Source: Proales similis
Lineage: Eukaryota > Rotifera > Eurotatoria > Ploima > Proalidae
Reading direction: 5' to 3'
NCBI GenBank assembly: GCA_019059635.1
Contig: JAGVRJ010000012.1
Location: forward strand, 992,001-1,056,000
DNA: 64,000 bases
Both the position numbers and the translations under genes were made by a program. This document shows, in pieces, positions 27,009 through 37,205 of the stretch. The notes under the pieces are model-generated. The model was not told the DNA's origin and searched no databases. It saw only the letters and a list, made by a program, of their open reading frames with translations. How positions within the stretch are numbered: position 1 is the stretch's first letter; every line of letters begins with the position of its first letter.

Positions 27009-28270
27009 TCATCGGTGCGAAGTCATGTGTCTGGATAAATGGTGCTTTTCTTTGAATGTTTCATCACAAATCTCACATCTGAGCAGCTGTTTACAATCAC
27101 GAGCGTTGGCCGCGAGCGTCTGACTGCCGAACAGAGGCGAGCGCTCAAACTGACTGGCCGGAGCCGAAGAGGGGTCAGCGTCTGGCTCGCCTCTCCTGTG
27201 CTGAGTGCGCATGTGGTAGACTAGGTCGCTGGTGAGACGGAAGTAGGTATTGCATTTGGCGCACCAGTTCTGAACAGAGGCCATGTTCGGCTGCTTCTCC
27301 GCGTCTACTTGGACGTTGGCCGCTATGGCTGCCGGCTGAACAAACGGGACAGCTTGTTTGAGAAGCATGTTCTCGCGGTATCGATTGTAGCTGCTCAACA
27401 GGCTCATCATCCAATTTGACCTCGACGCGACTGTGTTTGCCCACGCGCTGCTGCTCGAAGTTGTTGCTGTCATCGGTGGCACTGGACCGAACGGTGGCTG
27501 CTGCCCACCAGACTGGAGATGAGGAAAATGCGACGCGAGCAAATGGTACAGAGCGGTTGAAGTCGACGCTTGCTTAATTGCATCTCTTGGCCAAGCAAAA
27601 TCGTCGCTAGACTGGGTGTGCAGCACACTCGACTCGGCCGCTCGTCTCATTCGCTTGTATATGGTGTCCACTTGTCGACCGGAATCGGGCGATTTTCGCT
27701 TCAAATTCGTCTCCGCGCCCGTTTCCTGGGCGACAAACTCCTTGAGTCGCGACGACTTACAAGAGCAAAAGTAGCGATTGTGAAGCATCAGAAAGTACTG
27801 CGCCTTGAGGTCGAGGCCGCATCGCTTGCAAGCAAATTTGGCGCCGGCTGGCACAAACTGAAGACCGAGCGCGATTTCCAGATCCTTGGAGGGAAACGCG
27901 CACAGCTTTTCGCCCTTCACAATGCGACGCTTCGTTTTCAAATAGATTTTCTTCTCGTTGTAGATTATGTCCATGTTGTGCTCGAGTGGGTCGCGCGCCA
28001 AATTTATCTCGCTCATCCAGGACAGGTCGGACGAGTCGGACAAGTCCTAGAATTGGTCTCTGAGAGAGAGCTGACGATCGTCTCGAGTCGGAGCGCTTTA
28101 CTTACCACTTGTCTGGGCTTTTCGTCCGCTTGCGGATGCCGGAACTCGTTGGCAAAGAGCGACCAAACCGCGCGTTGAAAGAAAAACTGTTCAAAGTTTA
28201 GATTGAACTCGGAGCCGGGCCCGAACAGCTGCTCTGCATTGACGAACTCGTTTTTTAGTATCAACGGCAT
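27009..28270 (-). CDS. PRDM8: PRDM8-type PR-domain zinc-finger regulator
   Basis: Two exons (28270-28106 and 28046-27009) join in phase to give 400 residues from a real ATG. The N-terminal 110 residues form a PR (SET-like) domain, ending in a stretch (NMDIIYNEKKIYLKTKRR) that matches the family's C-terminal half. A first zinc finger (ACKRCGLDLKAQYFLMLH, about 128-149) follows. After a low-complexity linker come two C-terminal fingers, NWCAKCNTYFRLTSDLVYH and CEICDETFKEKHHLSRHMTS. The last pair is nearly diagnostic of PRDM8, which represses transcription in developing neurons. PRDM13 is the nearest alternative. The protein is shorter than human PRDM8 (about 690 residues), mainly because the linker is short. 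A splice-acceptor-like TTCTTCATTTTTTAG lies about 28 nt before the start. Confidence 0.85.
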
Positions 28271-29959
28271 GCGGCCGCTCTTTTAACGAATACTGTCTAA
28301 AAAATGAAGAAAATTGGCTCCAAACTCAACGCAAAGCAAATTTAGAAGCCAAACAGACAAGCTAGATCAAAGTCGAGTCGATCAAAGAACCAAAATAAAG
28401 CAGCACGAGACAGTGCGGCCGCATATTTGAGATTGGACGATGCAAGCTGATACAGTGGTTTGACAAGCTCAATGAGCCCGATTGAGTTTAAACGAAGCGA
28501 GAAAACGAATATGCGCTGGATGGCAAATGAAAATTGATTTCATCGATCTCTTGTGCGCCTAAATAGTTTTTCAGGCGCTAATCAAACTTTTCGTCCTCTT
28601 ATGGCAGCACTTGGACCCCCCTCCTTATTTCTCTCTCTCTCTCTCTCTCTCTCACTCTGTGTTTGTGTGTGTCGCTCTCTCAGCCTCGATCGGTCTAATT
28701 CGCTCACTTGCTCGATCTCTATCGTTCGCTCTCTCTCTGCAATTCAGCTCAACTGGCAACTGCCTGTCTTATCTATTTAGCAATCTTTAACTCTCTATGG
28801 AGCGTGCCACTCTGTCTCGTTCGCTCGTCTTGTATGAGAAGAAGCTTGTGAGGCAGTCGACTCGACTCTTTTTTTTTCCACTCGCCTCTCTCTCCAGAGG
28901 CACTAAATAGAAACGGATTGAGCGACAAACGATGGGAGGAACGAAGATGAGAAAAACAACAAAACTATGCCATGTTCTCGCGCGCGCGCCAATAATCAGA
29001 GCGACTTGATGTGGACGACATTCGCTAATTAAAAGCCAAATCAGTTTATTTGATTCTCTGTCCAATTCACTTGAACCAGCCGCATTCAGTTGTAAATATT
29101 CATGCGCAGTAATTTATTCGCTCGACTTGTTGTCGCTGTTTTGCCTCTCATTGTTATTGCCGTCATTATTGCTGCTGCTGCTATCGTTGGCGTCCGTATT
29201 CGCCGTGCGGCTGCTGCTGCTGGCGATCCGGTTCTACTGCGGCTCAAATCTCAGAGGCCTAGAGCAAGATAGGACGTGTGAGAGATAGAAAAAGAGTACA
29301 GAGCAATAGACACAGAGAGAGAGAGAGCGACTGACAGACGGGCCAAGAGCCAGAGCGTGTTTGAACGCGAGCGCCACTCATCATCTCGAGATTAAGTAAG
29401 CGCAAGTCAATAGGAAGCAATTAAGCAATTTGTCTCGGATGTGTTTAAGTGTAAATAGGCGCTCTAATAGGAAATAGACACAAGTTGATTTGAATTTATG
29501 ATCATATCGCTTGCCAGGCGCGCACACGAGCATCGACGAATGCTGCTGCTGCTGCTGTTTGGCTTGTTATTGAATTGACTTTAAATTGGCGTCGTTTGAA
29601 TGAAAGCTCTTTTATTCACAAACTTGGCAGACCAGCCAATGAAGCAACAAAAGAACAAATGAATGAGCGAGCGGACGGGCACACAAGCGAAGGAGCGGAC
29701 GGACGAACGAACGGATCCGTGTCCGCTGTCCTTTCACAGCAAATGCCTACTACTGGTCGCGCGTCCGCCTCTTTGACTCGTTCATTCGCTCTAATTTGCA
29801 GTCTTCCGCAATAATTCAATGAAAAATAGACTTGCTTCTCTCAGTTGAATCAAAGTTTTATTTTGCCTTTAATTAACTCGTTCGAGCATTTAATTTGCTG
29901 TGAAAAAATAACAAGTAAGAAGAAACTATCTGTTGTCTGATTTAGAGGGTCATATTGAT
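28271..29959. other. Intergenic region between the AnmK and PRDM8-type genes
   Basis: No exon was recognised. It holds (CT)n at 28630-28653, GA runs near 29309-29330 and CTG-type triplet runs near 29171-29190 and 29541-29562. AATAAA on the minus strand at 29857-29862, about 100 nt past the AnmK stop, is its likely poly(A) signal. Confidence 0.4.
28630..28653 (+). repeat. (CT)n microsatellite
   Basis: Twelve CT units followed by TG-rich sequence. Confidence 0.95.
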
Positions 29960-31045
29960 CTAATGGGCGTAGAAAATCGAACCAGCAGTGAGCTCGCTCT
30001 GGGCGCCGGTAGTTGACGGAAACGACGAGGGCAGCTTGAGGATGCAACGAGCGGCCAAGTAGGCGAATGCCTGCGACTCAACAAAGTCGGCTGTGGACGA
30101 CTGGTCGTCCATGCTCACGATTTCTCGACTCGGGTTTAAGACTCTCAAGTGGTTGAGGATGAACTTGTTCTTGGCTCCGCCGCCGCACACAAACACCTTT
30201 TTGGCTTGACGAACGCTCAACATTTCAAGGGCGCGTTGAATGGCTGCCACGGTCAAGTAGGAGACTGTGGCAACTCGGTCCAGCTCAGAGGCGAGCTCTT
30301 GCACTTGTTGCTGAATGTAGGCAAAGTGGTTGCGGTCGAGTGATTTGGGCGCTTTTCGATCGAAAAACTCGTCGTTCATGAAGCGATCGACGAGAGAATA
30401 GTCAACGTTGCCTTGGAAAGCTCTGCTTCCGTTTGAGTCGAACGGCTCGTTGAATTGGCGAATCATGAGATCGTCGATCATCGCATTTCCTGGTCCGACA
30501 TCGAATGCGATCAGCTCATCGCCTTCTCCCACATAAGTTATGTTTGCCACACCTCCGATGTTGACCACAGCCAGCGGCTTCTCATTCGCACTCAGCAGCA
30601 CTCGATGATAGACGGAAACAAGCGGCGCGCCCTGGCCACCGTGAGCCATGTCGCGGCGTCTAAAATCGCCGACCACGTCAATGCCGGTCAGCCGGGCGAG
30701 CAGGTTGGCATCGCCTAGTTGCCAGGTAAAGTTGTTCTCAGGATCGTGAAAGATTGTCTGACCGTGAAACCCGACCGCACACACTTGAGCCGGATCCACG
30801 TTGAGCTTAGCGAGCAGCTGCGAAACTGCACGCGCATGCAACGCCGTCAATCGTTGCTCCAACGAGAACCAGGGAAACTGACGCAATTGAACAAACGATC
30901 TCAACTCGGCTCTGAACTCGGACTCGTAGGGCAAATGTAAGTCACCGATCACTTCCACAGACTCTTTGCCGTCAGTCCTTATCAGGGAGGCGTCAATGCC
31001 GTCCATCGAAGTGCCACTCATCAGACCCACCATCAACATTGCCAT
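29960..31045 (-). CDS. anmK: Anhydro-N-acetylmuramic acid kinase (AnmK), bacterial-type
   Basis: Sugar kinase of the AnmK family. In bacteria it opens and phosphorylates 1,6-anhydro-N-acetylmuramic acid during recycling of cell-wall fragments. One uninterrupted exon gives 361 residues, close to the roughly 370 of bacterial enzymes. The order of motifs is typical: GLMSGTSMDGIDASL at the N-terminus, GFHGQTIFH, a GDFRRRDMAHGGQGAPL segment with the catalytic Asp, VNIGGVANITY, AFDVGPGNAMIDDLM, and VFVCGGGAKNKF. The chain starts at MAMLMVGLMSG. An AG acceptor lies 11 nt before this ATG. A reading frame open further upstream looks like leader. The flanking genes are animal genes and base composition is similar, so contamination is unlikely. 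An old transfer from bacteria is plausible. Scattered eukaryotic homologues are known, and the animal substrate is uncertain. Confidence 0.93.
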   Translation of the reverse strand: MAMLMVGLMSGTSMDGIDASLIRTDGKESVEVIGDLHLPYESEFRAELRSFVQLRQFPWFSLEQRLTALHARAVSQLLAKLNVDPAQVCAVGFHGQTIFHDPENNFTWQLGDANLLARLTGIDVVGDFRRRDMAHGGQGAPLVSVYHRVLLSANEKPLAVVNIGGVANITYVGEGDELIAFDVGPGNAMIDDLMIRQFNEPFDSNGSRAFQGNVDYSLVDRFMNDEFFDRKAPKSLDRNHFAYIQQQVQELASELDRVATVSYLTVAAIQRALEMLSVRQAKKVFVCGGGAKNKFILNHLRVLNPSREIVSMDDQSSTADFVESQAFAYLAARCILKLPSSFPSTTGAQSELTAGSIFYAH

Positions 31046-32246
31046 TTTGTGCCACTCTTTGCGAGTATTAAATTGAAAAAAAAAAAGTAAAAAATGCTCC
31101 TCGCTGCTGACGCTCACAGGTAAGCAGACGGTGAGACGTTTAAATTGACAGATTGCGAAATAACTGCAATAAATGTCCCGAAAGAGACCGACGCGGAAAA
31201 TTAACAAGACAGAGAGAGAGAAAAGTTAACAAAATTCAAGAACTTGACTTTGAACCTGCGCCCGATTGCAGTTGGTTTAAATAGCCCTGAGGGCGCGTCA
31301 AGCGCATCATCACCCTTGAGCTAAGGAGTCGTAGAGATTGGAGCATTTGAATTTTTTATTGCTCATTAAAATTAGAAAATCACATTAAAACGAAATTATA
31401 ATCTTGTTTGTTTTCCATTTAAAAAAGAGCGAAAAAGAATACTTTACTAGACTTAATGAGCCCTGAATTTCTTCACTATATTTTCAAAAATAAAAGCCTC
31501 AATGAAACCGAGTGGATTGGTGGTCGCGATCCGAATGGTCCTGGTGACGGCGATGGAGGCCGAAATCTGCTCTCATCAGTCGAACGCAAACTCACGCCTG
31601 CGTCCACCTGAAGAGGCCAAGGACAACATTCAAGAAACGATTGAATCACACCGATTATAGCGAGCTGTAGAATTGACCATCTAATTTGCTTTGATGATTA
31701 CATGGTCCATAAATAGCAAATAATGTGGAAAAACGAACGAACGAAAAAGAAGAAGAGTTGGGTGAAAAGGAGATTTTTGTTATTCGCTTGCTTGGTTGAT
31801 TGATTAACTGGCTGATAGAAATCAATAGAGCCCTTACCCTTCAACTGAAATTGACTTTAAAGGTAGAGAGAAAAGAAGAGAAATGTAGAGAGAGAGAGAG
31901 GATCAAATAGGTGGAGGAGGAGAGGGGGCACATCGAAGAGAAAAGAACGATGAAAAAGCTATGCTCGATGGAAAATTGTTCTTCGTCTACATCTATTAGT
32001 CCGAATCGCTGGGCTGATGGTAACGAGCTGAATGGGAGACTTGTTCTAATCTGCAGTCGAGTCAGGATTGGCAGCAGGGGGGGAAGGAAGGGGCTCGCAG
32101 TTTCAATCAAACAAGGACAGTCGATTGGTGTCGTTCAGGTAGAAAATGAAATAGAAAATAATCGTAGCCAATTAGAGCATCAAGAGTAGCGGTAGATTGT
32201 TTGCCAAATTATCAGGAGATGAGAGAGCGCGTGGGCTGCTCTCACT
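31046..32246. other. Intergenic region between the CaMKII and AnmK genes
   Basis: No coding exon was seen. The part near 32150-32246 is probably CaMKII 3' UTR. An A-rich run near 31078-31093 lies just before the AnmK start. Confidence 0.35.
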
Positions 32247-35200
32247 TCAAGTCCTGTTTGAGTTTATTGAGCGATGGCAGTGAACATTCATCCATCGACC
32301 GTTCTTTTTGTGCCACACTCGGGTCTCTTCGTGTTGAGTTGTTTTGGCCGCTCCGTCCCTTTTGATTGATCGCGAGTTGATTCGAGTTCAAATGCCGCTG
32401 CGTGGCCAACGCCTACCTGTCCATGTATTGAGTAAGTCGAACATAAGCGATGCATGCGGCTTCGTCGCTAAGTAGGTGAACTGTCGGATGCAAGACCGTT
32501 GTGTTTATGTGACTTCTTGAGGACGTGCTCACTTTGGTGATCACTAAACGCATTCGAGCGAAATGGGCGAAATTAGAAATCTGCAAATATTGCGAGGCCA
32601 ACACACACAACACAAGATCGAGCGGTTTAAACCCAAACAAACGAGAACAAGCGAACAGACAAACAAAACGGCGAACGTCCATCACAGAATGGAATGAAAA
32701 CACCAACGAATGAGCGAAAAAGACGCGAACCTGTGTCACTTCTCGACAATTTCCCTGCGCAGGATTGAAAGGAGAATAAAGAAATTAAACGAATTGCATG
32801 AGGAGTAATGGTCGAGTTAAAAAGAGTCGAGTCAGAATTAGGGCGCAAAATTGGAGTGAAGGTAATGAGGGACAAAAGAAAGGCAGCTTACAGTTATCAA
32901 AGTAGAATTTGTGAAAGTCCATGCCCTCGACAAGATTGCCGAGCGATTCGGGCTCGAAACAGGTCATTTTGGGATCGCAGAGTCGACTGAACGTGTCAAA
33001 GTCGCCGCTGGTCAGAGCGGAAAGCAGCTGCTCGGTCACTTTGATGACCTCTTGCTCTTTGGCTGCAACAATCGGCGCTTAAGAATCTGTTTGAGATGAA
33101 AAGACAAACAAAAAAGGGCACTCACTAATTCGCTCAAGTTTGCCTTCTTCGTCATCAAGCGTCACATTGTTACTGTCCGTGGACTCTTTTATGTCCTTGC
33201 GGTTTGTCAGCAAGTTGTTGTTGATGGTCGACCGAGCTGAAAAATTGCAAATTCCGATCAATGGTTGTTTCGTCTGCTTTGGATAATTGTTCACAGGAAA
33301 TACGACAAACAATAGATGGGTTTTGACATTCAAAGCAAATGCAAGAAAAAGATAAACGTCAAGTGGAGACACTACACGACGACGAATGTTGCAGTAGAAG
33401 CCAAAGTAGTAATTGAGTTAGAGTTACGGATTTAGTACAAGTAAACGTAGCTGAAGCGCATTGTTCGTTTGCGTAAAGGTGCGGAAATAAAGAAGATGGC
33501 GAGCGAAATTTGAGATTAATAGAACGACAGACAGAGACAGAGAGAGAGAGTGAGAGAGAGAGGATGGATAAGAAGTTTGATTGCGAATGTGCGGATTGAT
33601 GACGAATAGCAAAGCAGGTCAATTTGAGCCGACCACAGACAGGATGAGAATGAGCGGCGAGAAAGAAGCGCAAGAAAGAGACATTGAAAGTCAAAGAGAG
33701 AAAGAGACAATCGAAAGTGAATTGAAAAACTTACGAGGTGGAGTTTGGTTTTTGGAGGAGGCGACCGCTGCTGAAGAACCGCTCGATTTAAACGAGGAAA
33801 AGAGGCCCGTGCAAAATATACAGCTCATGTTCAAGTAATAAATGGTGATTATGCGGCCGTTTTGCTGACTTGAGAGTGACAGCGAGCCGCCAGAGTGACT
33901 ATGGGCAAGTTGGAGCTTCTAGGGCTCGCTAGCAGCAGCTGCCGTTGAACGCTTCAAGCCAAATGCGCGCTAGTGAGTTGCAGAGATTTCAAGTTCAGCA
34001 TATGGCGCGCTCGAATAATCGAAATCGGTGCAAAAAAGTGCACAAATTGAATGCAAATTATGATCTAAACTTGCGAGCGTTTCTATATAAAGGCATGAAC
34101 GGCAAGCGTCTATTGCTGCACATCCAAGATCTGAACTCGATTGGCTCCTCCTCCTCCTCCTTGTTCTTCTAATCCTACTCCTTCTTCTGGCTCATCTTTC
34201 TACTTGCCAATGTGTTTATTTACAAGCAATTCATAAGAATAGATATTTGGCTGACTGCCTTCATTCTGGCTTCTAAATGTGAATGATTTATCGTCTGCCT
34301 CGCGAGCCCATGTTCACGTAGATGCCAACGAGGAGTAAAGAGTGAAGGCAGAGATTATGCGCAGAGAGTTGGCTCCATCATTTAAAACTGCTTCTATCGC
34401 TCATGCTCAAACTCATTTGGGCCCAATTAAGGCCAATAAGTAACAGTGGCTGAAGGTTAAGAGGCAAAGTGCTCAAACACTCAATGATCTACTTCTGGCT
34501 GCATGATTTGGCAAAATGCGTCCGCAATGAGAATACACTAGGAATCGGTGGGAGTCCACCTGTGTGCGTGCAAGACAGAAGAAGCAAATACAGAAAAGAG
34601 AGAAAGAGAGAGAGAGAGGCAATAGCTGTTGAATAATCACAATCGAACAATAACCATCAGAGTGAGATTGATACATAGACGGACAAGACGAGTAGCTAAG
34701 CTTCAGCAGCTGAGTAACAGCCGGTCTGAAAAGGCCTTGAGCTAGGACTCAGTCCTTGGTGAATTAGTAATGGTTATTAGATGGGCCTCACTTGCATTTA
34801 TTATTATTGTTGAAAATCAAATAGGAAGCAAATCAAAGTCTAATAGAGAAACGAAGCTCAAGTTAGCATCATAAAGCGTTATAGTTCAACGGTGCATGTG
34901 ATTTTTGCTCGTTAATGATTATTCAAGTGGCACGCTTACGTCTGTTGGCACAACAAGAACGGAAGAGGTAGCTCAGAGAGCGTTCGGCAGTTAAGAAGCG
35001 AGTCAGACAGAATTAAAGCTCGGCGAGAGGAGAACAAGTCCAAAGTAAATTGAATGAATTGAACAAAACAACTTAGAAAAAAAAAAATGGCCGGTGCAGC
35101 GAGTGAGTAAAAGTAAAGAAAAAATGGCTCGTGTTAAAAGTGAAACATATAAATAGACTTGACTAGGATATCAAATAGTAAAAAAAAAGCGTTCTCAACC

Positions 35201-37205
35201 TGAAGACTGAGACGTGAACCAAGTTTGACCTCAAGTAGAAAAGAAAATTCAAATTAAATTTCGAATTCAAATTAAAAAGCCTCAGCGAATGTCCGCTTGT
35301 CAAGGACACTTCGCTCGGGGCCAGAGAGAGAGAGAGAGAGAAGGTGAGCGCGGCAAGGGTTTTGGATCGGCCGCTGTCGTTGATTAATAGTCGCGTCCGA
35401 TGGAAATCGGCAAAACAGCTCGGAACAAGCGGTCAACATTTAAGATTTCACTGTCTGACGTTTCTTTATTGGATCGCTGCTTCTGCTGCCGTTGTTGCTA
35501 CTGCTATACACCGATCGCCACTTTTGGTTCGATCCAGTTCACTCAATCTCCTAATTTTCTGACTGCAGAGGCTCTTTTCTGGCTGCAATCAGAAACGCGT
35601 TACTTGGCTAAAGCTCTCCACTCGGTGAAATGTTCTATCGAACACTCCTTGTGTCACTTGAAATAAGCCGATCGACTTGGGTTAGTCTGGTAGATGCTTA
35701 ATGCAGCAACGTTCTAGCTAGCTACAGAATTGGCGAGCGATCGGGCCTAGCAGCCAGCAGAGCAGCAATTCTTTACAGAAAGTCCGAGCAGCTTCTTCTT
35801 CGGGTTTAGAGGTGTAAGAAGCAACTGGGGGGTAGAAAGGGGGGGGGGGGGGAAGGCGAACTTGGAAGCGGCAGAATAAGAACAACTTTCGACTTACTTC
35901 GAGTGGCGAGCATCGTGGTCAGAATTGCACCCTTTAAGAAAATTTCAAGCTGAATGCGGTGCCTTTGCGCCTAGATGGCACGAGTAGGACTCACCTTGAG
36001 TTTACGGCGAGCGTTGAACTTTTTCAAGCATTCCACAGTTTCTTGACGATGCACAACTGACGCGAACTTCTCACGGTTCTATTCGAACGAAAGACGATTG
36101 TTTTTTACTCAAAAATGCCACAAAATTGACTTGGAAGGGCAAAGAATGACATACGCATATCCAGGGATGCTTTAAAGCTTCGGTCGACGTGATTCGCTTT
36201 GCCGGATTTACAGTGAGCATTGAATTGATCAAATTTTTTGCCTCGGCCGTGACCGTGTCCCATTCGGGTGACGGGTAGTCATAAATTCCTGATTTTATTT
36301 GACTATAGAGTCGATGCTGATCTTCGTCCCAAAACGGCGGATAGCCAACCAGCAAAATGTAAAGTATGACTCCTAAACAAACAGTAAGCAGGCTAGATTT
36401 GGCTAAAAACGATTCGATTTGAAAGAATGCCTTACCACAGGCCCATATATCGACCGGTTTGCCGTACGGCTCTTTTTTCAACACCTCGGGACTAAGGTAG
36501 CCAGGCGTGCCAGCAAAGCCGTACCAGGCCGGCTGATCGCCATTTACCTCAATTGCGAGGCCAAAGTCGGCAAGCTTGACATTGGCGCCCTTGTTCTTGC
36601 TGGCCAAGAGCAGGTTTTCCGGCTAAGCACATTCGTGGTTCAGGTCAACAGAGCGGTAAGAGCAAACTTGAGAGTCTTACCTTTAGATCACGATGCACAA
36701 TGTTGTTCTCATGGCAGTGCTTGACCGCCTCCAGTATTTGCTGAATGCAGTGACTTGCGTCCACTTCGCTGTAGAATTCGCGCGCTACAATATCCTCAAA
36801 CAGCTCGCCGCCGGTGATTCTAAGTCGCGAATGAGAAAATCGAGCCACAAAGCGTGAGAGGGTTTCAACTCACAAGTCAAACACCAGGTAGTGAAAGTTC
36901 TCTTCGGGTATACTCTCGTGTAGACGGACAATGTTCGGGTGCTTCAGCTGGCGGCATATTTTCGCCTCTCTTTCCAACTTTTGCAGGTCGCGTTGTGAAA
37001 GCTTTTTCGTGTTGATTATTTTGGCTGCAAACTCAAGCTGGCTGCTCTTCTGCACACATCGTCTCACAATTGAAAATGCGCCCCTGTGAGCAGAGAGAGA
37101 AAGAAATTAAGAAATAAACGACACAAGCGGTTATGTTAAAACATACTTTCCCAGCTCTTCTTTGAGCTCGTACTCGTCGCTGAAGCGGGTCGATATTTGT
37201 GACAT
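32247..37205 (-). CDS. CAMK2: Calcium/calmodulin-dependent protein kinase II
   Basis: Twelve exons join in phase: 37205-37147, 37083-36874, 36819-36681, 36622-36436, 36372-36155, 36078-35995, 35931-35898, 33770-33735, 33236-33126, 33062-32892, 32543-32417 and 32358-32247 (495 residues). The kinase domain shows the glycine loop [10 protein letters not shown], the AAKIIN lysine, HRDLKPENLLL, LADFGLA and [11 protein letters not shown]. The autoinhibitory and calmodulin-binding segment [19 protein letters not shown] carries the autophosphorylated Thr (residue 285 here, Thr286 in human alpha). A short variable linker follows (exons 8 and 9; exon 8 looks skippable without changing frame). The association domain reads [20 protein letters not shown] to [17 protein letters not shown]. 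It is the holoenzyme kinase of synaptic signalling. A possible second start inside exon 8 is described separately. Confidence 0.96.
33829..35897 (-). other. Long CaMKII intron before the variable linker
   Basis: This 2 kb stretch separates the calmodulin-binding exon from the linker exons. I found no coding exon in it. It contains a 14-base G run at 35839-35852 and a (GA)n run near 35321-35342. Its 3' end may hold an internal promoter for a shorter product. Confidence 0.35.
35839..35852 (+). repeat. 14-base G homopolymer
   Basis: Uninterrupted G run in the long CaMKII intron, G-quadruplex-prone and difficult to sequence accurately. Confidence 0.95.

Noticed and set aside
29960-31045. AnmK as bacterial contamination
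   Set aside because: It is embedded between animal genes in the same contig, shares base composition, and has an animal-like poly(A) signal.
34970-34995. GGTAGCTCAGAG resembling a tRNA A box
   Set aside because: No B box or acceptor stem follows within tRNA distance.
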